Source of the DNA: Fidelibacterota bacterium
GTDB lineage: Bacteria; Fidelibacterota; UBA8477; JABMPR01
NCBI GenBank assembly: GCA_016844945.1
Contig: JAERTJ010000154.1
Location: 1 to 50,652, forward strand
Length of the DNA: 50,652 nt
Direction: 5' to 3'
Every line of letters begins with the position of its first letter. The stretch's first letter is position 1. Both the position numbers and the translations under genes were made by a program. The notes under the pieces were generated by a model. That model was given only the letters and a program-made list of their open reading frames with translations. It was not told the origin of the DNA and did no database searches. This document shows, one piece after another, positions 42,591-50,652 of the stretch.

Positions 42591-45244
42591 TTTGGACCTC
42601 CAAACCGAATGGATAAGCCGAATAGAATCTTCCGTGGTTCATAATAGAAATCGGGTCGACTGTAATACTCTTCCTGCGTTCCATATCCGCGATAATTTTG
42701 AAAACTCATATCATAGTCATATTCTGCGGAACCGCTTGAGTCATAGACATCTTTGGTATTCTTCCGATCCAGTAGATTGGATACTTTGATATAGGGGGAT
42801 AATTGAAGACCATTAATTTTCAGATCCTTAGTAATATTCAAGTCCAGACTTAGTGTCATGGGTTCCCGCTCTCCATTATAGATACGATTTGAATAACGAG
42901 CTGAAGATCGGGTGTAAGGTAGACCACTACCCAGTTTACCTATGATACTGATGTGGTATCCAGCCTGAGTCGTCGTTCCTGTAAGGTTGAGTGAATGGGT
43001 TTGGTCCCAGTCCAGGATGACCCGTTTTTTCTCAGATTCAATGGGTGGATCTGCTTGCTGTCTGACCCATTCTTCATTGGGATCTGAAGCATTTCCTGTG
43101 GCAACCTGGTAGGTATAGTCTATACCAAATCCAAAGCCACCTGGTGTGCCACGTTGCTCCAGGGCAACGGTAATACCCTTGACATTGGCGTGATCACGAT
43201 TGATAAATCGGAAATAGCGACCACCATAAATATCATCACGCACTTCCATACCAATAAGGTCACGGATATCTTTATTAAAACCTGTAATATCCAGAGTTAA
43301 ATCATCAGTGAGGCCTTGCTTCAAACCGATTTCGTAACTCACTGTTTTCTGTGGCTGGAGTTCAGCATTACCCATGGAATTAAAGCGACCCCTTGGGGGT
43401 TGATCCCCTTCCAGCTGGATTAAAGATACTTCAAAATCGGGGTTGATATATAAATGCTCATAAGCTGGGATCTGGAAAAAATGTCCATAGCTAAAATGAA
43501 TGACACCTACATCAGTAATCGGATAGGCAATACCCAATCGCGGGCTCACCTGGGATGAAGTCTCAGCCTTCCGCAATTCGGAGTGTCTGGGATCATTAAA
43601 ATCCAGAGGTACCTGACCATCTGGATCAAAATAATCGTACCGTAGACCAGCATTGATTATCATTTCACCTAATTCCAGCTTGTCCTGTATATAGGCGGTC
43701 AGCTCAATGGGTTTGTGAGTATACATATTATTATACCACGATGAGTCAGGTGGCTGATTCACCTGATTTTTTTCATCAAAATAGATCCAGTATTCATGGA
43801 GCCACAGGTTGCCCTGTTTCAGACTCATCCCCAGTCCAACTTTCTGTTGTTTGGTTATCTGGCTGGTAAAATCGAATTTGGCAATATTGTCTTCATTACT
43901 TCGACGGTGCTGCCACATACGCATACCACCTGTTGAAAATCCATTTCCCCCGGTACCCGTAGCATACCACAATGGTACATAACGTGGGTCCTGCCAGTTT
44001 TCATACACATACTGACTATACTCAGTATATCCCCTGGAGGCATTCAGGGTTAAAAAAGTTTCTGCACTAAACAAATGGGTGTATTGGAGGGATCCTCGAT
44101 AGTCACCGTTGATGCGTTGGTAGTTACCCAGTGGGTTATACTTGAATTGACGATCATAGTCGCGGTATTCACGGGTTTGATAAAATCCTGATATGTTTAC
44201 CTTGCCTTTACTATAAGGCTTGATAGTGATCTTCCCCTGAACTGTCATGCGTTCGTTTGGAGCCAGGGCGACGACATCCCCACTCCCTGTTGAATCAAGA
44301 GATGGGTGTTCAGGATCATAAAAATTTGATGAATCTCTGGGTAGAAAGATTTCTTGCCCAAAGAGATAACCCTCAGAGTATGATTTTCGGGCCATCACTG
44401 AAAAGTTTGCAGATATACCCCAAATAGAAAGAAATGGGCCACTGAGGCTGGCTTGCAAATTGTTGATGGCCAGTGGGTTTACATCTTCAATGTGATCGAA
44501 GGTTTCACTATGATTGGAGATATAATCTCCGAAATAGGTTGATACTTTGCCTGCAAAATAGTCCTGACCTTCTTTGGTAACAATGTTGACTATACCAGAC
44601 ATGGCCTGGCCGTATTCGGCATTAAACGTGCCGCTGATCACTTCCATGGCCTGAATCATATCATTTTCAATGTCCATGGGTACATCACCGGAATAACTGT
44701 CATTGATGGGAATCCCATCAACGATGTACATGACTTCACCTCCTCGTCCACCACGAAAATGACCTTCTACCACACCTGCCTGCAAATTGATAATATCACT
44801 CAGCGTTTCTACCTGTAGAGCTTCTATTTCCTCTGAGCTCACGCGATATGAAGTTGAGGTCACATCCTTACGTACCGTGGGTGCTTTGGCAACAACTGTA
44901 ACCAATTCCCCTTCCAAAACTTGTGGCTGCAGCTCAAAATTTACGTCTGTGGTAAGATCCACCATCACCTTTACATCTGTTATCATCATAGGGGCATAGG
45001 CGATGTAGCTGGCACGAATGGAATAGGTCCCAGGACTAAGACCAATGAGGATATAATAGCCATCAATATCTGTTGATGCACCCATGTTGGAACCATCAAC
45101 AATGACATTCACACCTACCAGGGGTTCACCGCTGACTGCCTCCACTACCTGACCTTGTATCTTTCCTGTGATACCTGCTGTCAGGATGCTGGGGATGATG
45201 AGCATTAACCATAGAATTTTCTTTAAAGGGTTAACAGACATCAT
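42587..45244 (-). CDS. TonB-dependent receptor with N-terminal carboxypeptidase-regulatory domain
   Basis: The protein is 885 residues from ATG 45244, with a strong GAGGAGGT site 7 nt upstream; the longer frame has no site. A signal peptide (about 1-25) is followed by a CarboxypepD_reg-like domain (about 27-110, GQVVEAVSGEPLVGVNVIVD, STDIDGYYILIGLSPG). A plug domain follows (about 115-240, EIEALQVETLSDIINLQAGV, GGEVMYIVDGIPIND, FNAEYGQAMSGIVNIVTKEG) and a 22-strand barrel. This is the SusC-like/FCB receptor class that takes up oligosaccharides or other large ligands through the outer membrane. It lies after a strong hairpin (45281-45324) and is coupled to the 1072-residue exported protein. 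Confidence 0.93.
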   Translation of the reverse strand: MMSVNPLKKILWLMLIIPSILTAGITGKIQGQVVEAVSGEPLVGVNVIVDGSNMGASTDIDGYYILIGLSPGTYSIRASYIAYAPMMITDVKVMVDLTTDVNFELQPQVLEGELVTVVAKAPTVRKDVTSTSYRVSSEEIEALQVETLSDIINLQAGVVEGHFRGGRGGEVMYIVDGIPINDSYSGDVPMDIENDMIQAMEVISGTFNAEYGQAMSGIVNIVTKEGQDYFAGKVSTYFGDYISNHSETFDHIEDVNPLAINNLQASLSGPFLSIWGISANFSVMARKSYSEGYLFGQEIFLPRDSSNFYDPEHPSLDSTGSGDVVALAPNERMTVQGKITIKPYSKGKVNISGFYQTREYRDYDRQFKYNPLGNYQRINGDYRGSLQYTHLFSAETFLTLNASRGYTEYSQYVYENWQDPRYVPLWYATGTGGNGFSTGGMRMWQHRRSNEDNIAKFDFTSQITKQQKVGLGMSLKQGNLWLHEYWIYFDEKNQVNQPPDSSWYNNMYTHKPIELTAYIQDKLELGEMIINAGLRYDYFDPDGQVPLDFNDPRHSELRKAETSSQVSPRLGIAYPITDVGVIHFSYGHFFQIPAYEHLYINPDFEVSLIQLEGDQPPRGRFNSMGNAELQPQKTVSYEIGLKQGLTDDLTLDITGFNKDIRDLIGMEVRDDIYGGRYFRFINRDHANVKGITVALEQRGTPGGFGFGIDYTYQVATGNASDPNEEWVRQQADPPIESEKKRVILDWDQTHSLNLTGTTTQAGYHISIIGKLGSGLPYTRSSARYSNRIYNGEREPMTLSLDLNITKDLKINGLQLSPYIKVSNLLDRKNTKDVYDSSGSAEYDYDMSFQNYRGYGTQEEYYSRPDFYYEPRKILFGLSIRFGGPK

Positions 45245-45280
45245 TGCGATGACCTCCTCATTTGGATGGAATAATTTGTT

Positions 45281-45324
45281 CAATTGTGTGGTTGGGTTAT
45301 CTCAGGACAACCCAACCACAATTG
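45281..45324. repeat. Strong intergenic hairpin between the jelly-roll protein and the receptor genes
   Basis: Left arm CAATTGTGTGGTTGGGTT (45281-45298) and right arm AACCCAACCACAATTG (45309-45324) pair over about 16 bp with a 2-nt bulge and a 10-nt loop. The transcribed (-) strand has no T-run after it, so it is more likely an RNA-stability or attenuation element than a full terminator. Confidence 0.6.
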
Positions 45325-45341
45325 ATGTTACTGATCTCTTT

Positions 45342-47822
45342 TTAGCGGATCAGAACCATTTTCTGGCTGACCTGGCCATTAACGCCACTCAGCATATAGA
45401 TATAAACACCAGTTGACATAGCTTCACCGGATGCATTGGTTGCATCCCAGGTAACACTATGATGACCGGCAGATGTCTGACCTGAATACAGCGTCTTGAT
45501 CTTTTGACCGAGAACATTGTAGATATCCAGACTTACAATACCATCGACAGGGGTTGTAAACTCAATCTTCGTCGTTGGATTGAAGGGGTTTGGATAATTC
45601 TGGCTTAACTGATAGACATCTGGCGTCTGTGTCATATGATAATCATCATCAATAGATACCACAGGTCTGGCAGCTAATTTCTGGACTGTATAGTCATCGA
45701 AATATGTCAAACCAGTTGGATTTGAGGTATATCTGGCACGCACAGAGATGCCTGTTGCATCTTCAGGAGCTTGCTCGGCAACTTCATAAAATGTCCAGTC
45801 AGTGTCAGTCGTGGTCTGATCGATATAGACAAACTTATCGCCACCACTGAGACTCCACCCACTATTAATTGGATCGTCTGTATGGAAGAAGTATGTAATA
45901 CCGATGCGACCATCATCACGATCTTTGCGGATATATGAAGGTTCATACGCTGATGAGTCATTTACACCAACAGTTTTCGCCCAGAATCCGACCTTATACC
46001 ATTCCCCTGCCTCGACAGGATAAGGAATAGAGTAATATACGATTTCTGATGTTGAACTTGTGGTATCTGGCTTAAACAGTTCCTGTGAATAGTCACCGGA
46101 GTGTGCATCATTCATGGTCACGGTTCCATAGGATCCATTGTCACTGGCATACCAGTTCAACCATCCATTGATTGTCTCAGCGTTACCGTTAAACAATCCC
46201 ATGCTCCAGGGATCAGATCCACAACCGACATTATCAAAATAAACGGTTCCAGTTGCATCTTTTCCCATCACCATCTTCACATTTACTTCAGCTGGTTCAG
46301 CTGTGAGGATAGTAACTGAAGTGAGTTCAGCCCAATCAGCATCAGCATTGGTTTGATCTGCCCACAGATTCTCCGCAACCAGTACATTTCCAGATGCATC
46401 TAAAAATTCGAACATCAACCCGATTTTGGCATCATCATTTGCCGGAGCGGTATTCACACCAGCTAATTTCACCCATCCACCGATGGTGTAAGTAGCGATA
46501 GCCGCATTGTTCCAGTAAAGGTCAGCATTATTTGCTGATTGCCAGCCAACCATATTCGCGCTGGCAGCAGCTTTGGTGATCATGAAGGAATGCATGCCAG
46601 AATAGGATGCGGCAGCATCAGTGACACCAACATCAGTTCCAAATGTACCATTCAGAGGTGTCCAGAAGTTTGGCATTTGATCTTCAAGTCCAGCATTTCC
46701 CATAATTTCATCACCTGTTTCAGCCATTCTCTCTACAGAGAAATCATCGAAATAGGTAAGTCCAGTTGGGTTTGATGTATATCTGGAGCGAACTGAGATC
46801 CCTGTGGCATCTTCAGGAGCTCTTTCAATAACAGTATAGTGAGTCCACTCTGTGTCAGTTGTGGTTTGATCGACATAGACAAATTTGTCTCCACCACTCA
46901 GACTCCAACCACTATCGATGGGATCATCTGTATGGAAGAAATATGTAATTCCAAGCCTGTCATCAAGTCTATCTTTTAGAATGTATGAAGCTTCAAAAGC
47001 AGATGAGTCGTTCACACCCACAGTTTTGGCCCAAAATCCAATTTTGTATAATTCACCGGCGGTTACTGGCGCAGGAATAGAATAATATACAATCTCTGAA
47101 GTGGAGCTGGTTGTATCAGGTTTGTATAATTCCTGTGCGTAATCACCGCTATGAGCATCGTTCATAGTGACTGTTCCATAAGAACCATTGTCACTTGCGT
47201 ACCAACTCAGCCAACCAGTCACGGTTTCAGCATTTCCATTGAACAATCCCATGCTCCATGGATCTGATCCACAAGCAACATTATCAAAATAGGCTGTACC
47301 TGTGGCATCTTTGCCCATGATTAGTTTCGCAGTGACTTCAGCTGGTTCTGCTGTCAAGATAACGACAGATGAAAACTCTGTCCAGTCCGCGTCCGCTGCA
47401 GTCTGGTCAGCCCAGATATTTTCTGCGACAAGAACATTACCAGATCCATCCAAAAACTCGTACATGACTCCAATTTTTGCATCATCATTTGCAGGTGCTG
47501 TATTCACTCCTGCCAACTTGATCTGAGCTTTGAGTGTGTAGGTTGCAACAGCAGCATTGTTCCAATACAGATCGGCGTTGTTGACTGATTCCCATCCAAC
47601 CATATTGGCACTTGCAGCTGCTTTGGTAATCATAAATGAATGAAAACCTGCATAAGCCATTGCTGCATCAGTGACACCAACATCAGTACCAAAAGTACCA
47701 TTGAGAGGTGTCCAAAATGCAAGGGTCTGATCTTCCATGCCGGGATTGACTAGCAGATTCTCTGCAAATACAAAACTCAGCGAGATCAGGAGTAACATGG
47801 TAGCAATTTTTCGCATAGCCAT
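45342..47822 (-). CDS. Secreted protein of duplicated jelly-roll (CBM-like) units with Por sorting domain
   Basis: The protein is 826 residues from ATG 47822 with an AGAAGGAG site. A signal peptide (1-20) is followed by two copies of a 350-residue unit (about 25-370 and 375-720), each made of two jelly-roll-like halves: FWTPLNGTFGTDVGVTDAA ... YFDNV, then MGLFNGNAETVTGWLSWYAS ... TYFDDFSVE. Their shape resembles CBM4/9-type carbohydrate-binding modules. The C-terminus (about 740-826) is a Por sorting domain (LSQNYPNPFNPTTKIEF, ending SQKMVLIR). No catalytic motif is visible; a surface glycan-binding role is likely. It is 16 bp downstream of the glycoside hydrolase stop. Confidence 0.87.
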   Translation of the reverse strand: MAMRKIATMLLLISLSFVFAENLLVNPGMEDQTLAFWTPLNGTFGTDVGVTDAAMAYAGFHSFMITKAAASANMVGWESVNNADLYWNNAAVATYTLKAQIKLAGVNTAPANDDAKIGVMYEFLDGSGNVLVAENIWADQTAADADWTEFSSVVILTAEPAEVTAKLIMGKDATGTAYFDNVACGSDPWSMGLFNGNAETVTGWLSWYASDNGSYGTVTMNDAHSGDYAQELYKPDTTSSTSEIVYYSIPAPVTAGELYKIGFWAKTVGVNDSSAFEASYILKDRLDDRLGITYFFHTDDPIDSGWSLSGGDKFVYVDQTTTDTEWTHYTVIERAPEDATGISVRSRYTSNPTGLTYFDDFSVERMAETGDEIMGNAGLEDQMPNFWTPLNGTFGTDVGVTDAAASYSGMHSFMITKAAASANMVGWQSANNADLYWNNAAIATYTIGGWVKLAGVNTAPANDDAKIGLMFEFLDASGNVLVAENLWADQTNADADWAELTSVTILTAEPAEVNVKMVMGKDATGTVYFDNVGCGSDPWSMGLFNGNAETINGWLNWYASDNGSYGTVTMNDAHSGDYSQELFKPDTTSSTSEIVYYSIPYPVEAGEWYKVGFWAKTVGVNDSSAYEPSYIRKDRDDGRIGITYFFHTDDPINSGWSLSGGDKFVYIDQTTTDTDWTFYEVAEQAPEDATGISVRARYTSNPTGLTYFDDYTVQKLAARPVVSIDDDYHMTQTPDVYQLSQNYPNPFNPTTKIEFTTPVDGIVSLDIYNVLGQKIKTLYSGQTSAGHHSVTWDATNASGEAMSTGVYIYMLSGVNGQVSQKMVLIR

Positions 47823-47838
47823 TTTCTTTCTCCTTCTA

Positions 47839-49836
47839 TTAGAATTGCCGTACATTTTCATTCGCGATATCAACTGTCTGCACACTTACCGGTTCCCCAG
47901 TTGCAGGAGTCATATCAACGACTTCACAAAAAGATTTCGGGGGCAATTCGACCCGAAGATTCTTGATGATGTTCTCGGTATCCTTTAATCGCACATTGAA
48001 AGCGCGTGGCTCCCAGGCGTGATTAAACAAATATTCTTTCTTTTCCTGATTTCTATTGAAGCGTAAAAATTCACCACCAGCATCCGTGCAACTTGAACCT
48101 GGGTTCATATTTTCGTCACGGATATCAGCGTAAAGTGTTGTCACAAAGTCTCTTACAGCATCGTTACAAGAGAGCATCATGAGCATTTCAAAAGGGAATA
48201 ATGAAAAATAGATCGTCCCTTTTCCGTGCTGTTTACAAATGAGGAGCGGACGTTTCTGCCCATCTTCAAGTAAGACTTTGGTGTTTCTTACACTGGCAGG
48301 TAAATAAGCAAGAGCTCGTTGTGTTTGAGCCAGTTCTACGGGTAGTGTCAGCACGGAGTCACCGATTGTGCCCCATGAACAAGGACTTGAAATGGTCATG
48401 GTCGATTCCGGGTAAAAATCGGGTAACCCAAAACGCAAGTTGGACTTGATCCCCATAAGTTCATCCAGATCAACCATCCAATGGTCATTGGCAAAACTTG
48501 TATAGAGCACGCCCCCCTGCTCAACATGAGCTAGAATTTTCACCCAAAAAGGCGCACTTAGCCGTTTCAATGCTGGTAGCCAGAGTGTGGCTTGCGTTAA
48601 CACGAAGGAGGCGTTATGTGTGAAGTGGACGTCATGATCCTGGGAGCGGTATTCAACACCAGGTTCATGGATGCACATCGGGGTTGCACCGGAACTAGCC
48701 AGTGCGCCGTAAGTATGTATATATAAATCGTATTTCTCATCAGTATCGCGATCCCAGTCAAAGGGAAGGCTGTGATAGTAGGTTGATGGGATGATAAAAT
48801 AGCTATCCCGGGGAGCCAGCTCCCAGCTATCTTCTGATAAGTTTTGTGACAGTTGGGAAATCCGTCGCATTTCATCCAGGGCAGGTCTAAAGCTCCCATC
48901 TGTTCTGCGAAGGCCAAACCGGTTCTCAAACGTATTGTGTAAATAGGGACGTAAATCTGATTTCTCAAAATCAGTCCAACACCAATTTAATGCTGCAGTT
49001 GCCCCGACCTGTAAGGCTGAAAAAATAACTTCACGATAGTACAGTGCCTGATTTTCTTCAGAGCCCATGGCGATGGAATGACCAAACTCTTCCAAAAACA
49101 CCTCTTGCTTCCAGGAACCTGTCAGCAGAATTCTAAAACCGGATGTATAGGCTTGAGGCCAGTAGTCATCATAGCGTGGATAAAAATGGACGCCCAGGGT
49201 GTCCTGCAGGGGTGCCAATGATCGTAGATGGTAATTTGAGGATGGCTCTAAATTGTTCTCTCTTCCAGCACCGGTAATCTCTGGGGACCAAACGCCATCA
49301 CCCAGTACCAGCGGTCTGGAATCCAGGCCATGGATAAATTCGGATATTTCTGTCACCCATGCTGTGACTTCTTCAGCATCCTTCCCGGGAAAATCGTTGG
49401 GTAGCTCATTTGATAGACACCAGCCTGCAATATGATTGGAGTCGCTTGAAGCGTTCAAGATGGCTCTGATGAATGTTTTCTGTTGTTTTAGTACTTTAGG
49501 ATCGGAGAGGAAGGACCCTTCATCCCAGCCGTCAACTCGGTAGTTCTGTCCTGACATATGCCCTACGAACAGGGTGGGCATACCATAAAGATTAGCGGAT
49601 TCAAGATGTTTGAGAACAGTCTGATAGCGCTTCACCATTTGTGGGTCGACTTGACCCTGTTTGACGAAATCGGGTGTAAAAATAAAAAAGCGGACAACAT
49701 CCAATCCTACTCCGCTCATTTGTTTGAAATCTTCAGCAATCTCATCAGGCCGCCAATCCGACCACATTTGGATAGCCGTAGATGCTGGCCAATAATTGAC
49801 ACCAATGCGAAATGGGGATTGGCTCAAAATATTCAT
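47839..49836 (-). CDS. Clan GH-A glycoside hydrolase (GH5/GH42-like), cytoplasmic
   Basis: The protein has 665 residues and no signal peptide. The N-terminal barrel (about 1-340) shows the clan GH-A pair: acid/base Glu144 in WCLSNELP and nucleophile Glu250 in FLEEFG, plus LGVHFYPRYDDYW. The middle (about 370-560) resembles the glutamine-amidotransferase-like trimerisation domain of GH42 (HVEQGGVLYTSFANDHW). The last 90 residues form a beta sandwich. With two GH130 enzymes in the same locus, a beta-mannosidase or mannanase-like role is plausible, but beta-galactosidase is not excluded. It lies 3 bp after the LacI-type regulator gene and 16 bp before the jelly-roll gene. Confidence 0.85.
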   Translation of the reverse strand: MNILSQSPFRIGVNYWPASTAIQMWSDWRPDEIAEDFKQMSGVGLDVVRFFIFTPDFVKQGQVDPQMVKRYQTVLKHLESANLYGMPTLFVGHMSGQNYRVDGWDEGSFLSDPKVLKQQKTFIRAILNASSDSNHIAGWCLSNELPNDFPGKDAEEVTAWVTEISEFIHGLDSRPLVLGDGVWSPEITGAGRENNLEPSSNYHLRSLAPLQDTLGVHFYPRYDDYWPQAYTSGFRILLTGSWKQEVFLEEFGHSIAMGSEENQALYYREVIFSALQVGATAALNWCWTDFEKSDLRPYLHNTFENRFGLRRTDGSFRPALDEMRRISQLSQNLSEDSWELAPRDSYFIIPSTYYHSLPFDWDRDTDEKYDLYIHTYGALASSGATPMCIHEPGVEYRSQDHDVHFTHNASFVLTQATLWLPALKRLSAPFWVKILAHVEQGGVLYTSFANDHWMVDLDELMGIKSNLRFGLPDFYPESTMTISSPCSWGTIGDSVLTLPVELAQTQRALAYLPASVRNTKVLLEDGQKRPLLICKQHGKGTIYFSLFPFEMLMMLSCNDAVRDFVTTLYADIRDENMNPGSSCTDAGGEFLRFNRNQEKKEYLFNHAWEPRAFNVRLKDTENIIKNLRVELPPKSFCEVVDMTPATGEPVSVQTVDIANENVRQF

Positions 49837-49839
49837 GAA

Positions 49840-50652
49840 TCAGGTCGTATCCCTGCAAACACATTCTACGGCGATGGTTCTGGTTTGAGGTCGTTGGTCA
49901 GGGTTATTGATGACCTCCATGAGCAGTTTATATGCTTCCTTGCCTAAATCCATTTTTGGGACATGGATGGACGTCAGTGCAGGCGTGTGGAATCGGGCGG
50001 CATATATATCATCAAACCCCATAACTGCCACATCTTTGGGTGTCTCCAGTCCCTGTCGCTTCAATTCTTCTAGCACCCCAAATGCCAGCGTATCATTGGC
50101 ACAGAAAATCGCATCAATTGGTTTCTTTTGGGCAAGCAGTGATTTGATACCCGCCACCCCGATTTCTCGGGTAATCTCCTGGTCCACCTGGTAGACAAGC
50201 TGTTCTTTGTCAGTTCCAGTAAGGCCGTTCTCTTCCAGGGCTGATAGATAGGCTCGATAGCGTTCTTTGATTGAAGGGTGTTCAGCAGATCCGCCGATAT
50301 ACCCGATGTGCTTGCGTCCTCTATTAACCAGTTCTTGAATTGCTGAATGAGCGCCATTAAAGTTGTCGATTGAAATTTTGTGATGCTTTTTTCCAGGAAT
50401 TTCATAATCCAGTAAAACGAAGGGTATTTTTCGAGTTTCTAGAAGGGAGATTAGATTATGAGGTACTCGACCTGCCAGAACCACACCATCTACATCGTCA
50501 TATTTCAGGAAGCGGGGTAAATCTGTGCTGGTGTTGAAGTCCAGCTTTACAGTAGTGAGGAGGATGTAGTATTCACTATCACGTGTAGCCAATTCCATCC
50601 CAAGGAAACACTGGGAGTAGAACATCTCTATTTCAGAGAAGTGATCTTCCCA
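49840..50652 (-). CDS. LacI-family transcriptional regulator (N-terminus beyond window edge)
   Basis: The frame is open to the right edge (WEDHFSEIE precedes the first internal Met), so the helix-turn-helix is missing. The visible part is the periplasmic-binding-protein-like effector domain: FLGMELATRDSEYYILLTTV, DGVVLAGRVP, FVLLDYEIPG, RKHIGYIGGSAEHPSIKERYR, DAIFCANDTLAFGVLEEL and VAVMGFDDIYAARFHTPALT, the last being the standard LacI effector signature. It probably represses the locus until a mannoside-type sugar binds. It is immediately upstream of the glycoside hydrolase (3-bp gap) and is the first gene of the leftward series as far as the window shows. Confidence 0.9.
   Translation of the reverse strand, partial: WEDHFSEIEMFYSQCFLGMELATRDSEYYILLTTVKLDFNTSTDLPRFLKYDDVDGVVLAGRVPHNLISLLETRKIPFVLLDYEIPGKKHHKISIDNFNGAHSAIQELVNRGRKHIGYIGGSAEHPSIKERYRAYLSALEENGLTGTDKEQLVYQVDQEITREIGVAGIKSLLAQKKPIDAIFCANDTLAFGVLEELKRQGLETPKDVAVMGFDDIYAARFHTPALTSIHVPKMDLGKEAYKLLMEVINNPDQRPQTRTIAVECVCRDTT

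Noticed and set aside
42587..45244. SusC/SusD pair
   Set aside because: The receptor is SusC-like, but the following 1072-residue protein lacks a lipoprotein signal and SusD-type helical repeats, so a SusD call is not supported.
1..50652. CRISPR arrays, tRNA or rRNA genes, insertion sequences, integrases
   Set aside because: No regularly spaced direct repeats, tRNA-like cloverleaf, rRNA stretch or transposase/integrase motif was found on reading either strand.

Overview
The window looks like a chromosomal fragment from a Gram-negative bacterium of the FCB superphylum, most like Marinimicrobia, Calditrichota or KSB1-type lineages. This is an inference: several large exported proteins end in a Por-type (type IX) sorting domain with an FNPxTxI motif, there is a PorV/PorQ-like barrel protein and a TonB receptor with a carboxypeptidase-regulatory N-domain, yet no SusD homologue is visible. 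No rRNA, tRNA, transposase, integrase or CRISPR array was seen.

Region 1 (about 1-20,550) is an accessory, membrane- and envelope-themed island. Almost all of its genes run leftward (- strand) in two closely spaced trains: 16,121 to 9,442 and 9,165 to the left edge. They encode a patatin-type phospholipase with an outer-membrane barrel, a methyltransferase, an SRPBCC protein, a CPBP protease, a condensation-type acyltransferase, five DUF4386 membrane proteins (one broken by an in-frame TGA), a metallo-beta-lactamase-fold hydrolase, a class-C beta-lactamase-like hydrolase, an exported flavodoxin, a GNAT acetyltransferase, an exported alpha/beta hydrolase, a DUF6326 protein and small outer-membrane-like proteins. 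Divergent from them lie two adjacent paralogous sigma-54 activators (one GAF, one with two PAS domains), followed by another CPBP protease. Each leftward train is preceded by a sigma-54-like -24/-12 element and, 54-55 bp further upstream, by a pair of dyad sites of the form GTTG..ATATA whose starts are exactly 22 bp apart. The simplest reading is a self-contained sigma-54 regulon: an activator pair plus two target operons.

Region 2 (20,550-24,120) is ordinary housekeeping: a KefB-type cation/proton antiporter divergent from a CNNM/CBS transporter-like protein.

Region 3 (24,227 to the right edge, all - strand) is a carbohydrate-utilisation locus. From upstream to downstream it holds a LacI-type regulator (cut by the edge), a clan-A glycoside hydrolase, a secreted duplicated jelly-roll protein, a TonB receptor, a 1072-residue exported protein, a SurA-like lipoprotein, a PorV-like barrel protein, a complete ABC importer (binding protein, two permeases, and a MalK-type ATPase further down), two cytoplasmic GH130 enzymes flanking a toroid lipoprotein, a 1047-residue toroid/Ig/LamG/sorting-domain protein and a Tat-exported sulfatase. 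GH130 enzymes act on beta-mannosides, so a possibly sulfated mannan or mannose-containing glycan is the best substrate guess. The locus pairs TonB and Por-type outer-membrane machinery with an ABC importer and intracellular GH130 enzymes instead of a SusC/SusD system.

No stretch of more than 300 bases lacks a gene. The longest gaps (9,166-9,441; 20,553-20,807; 33,670-33,888; 25,844-26,043; 16,122-16,315) are described under the relevant features and findings.
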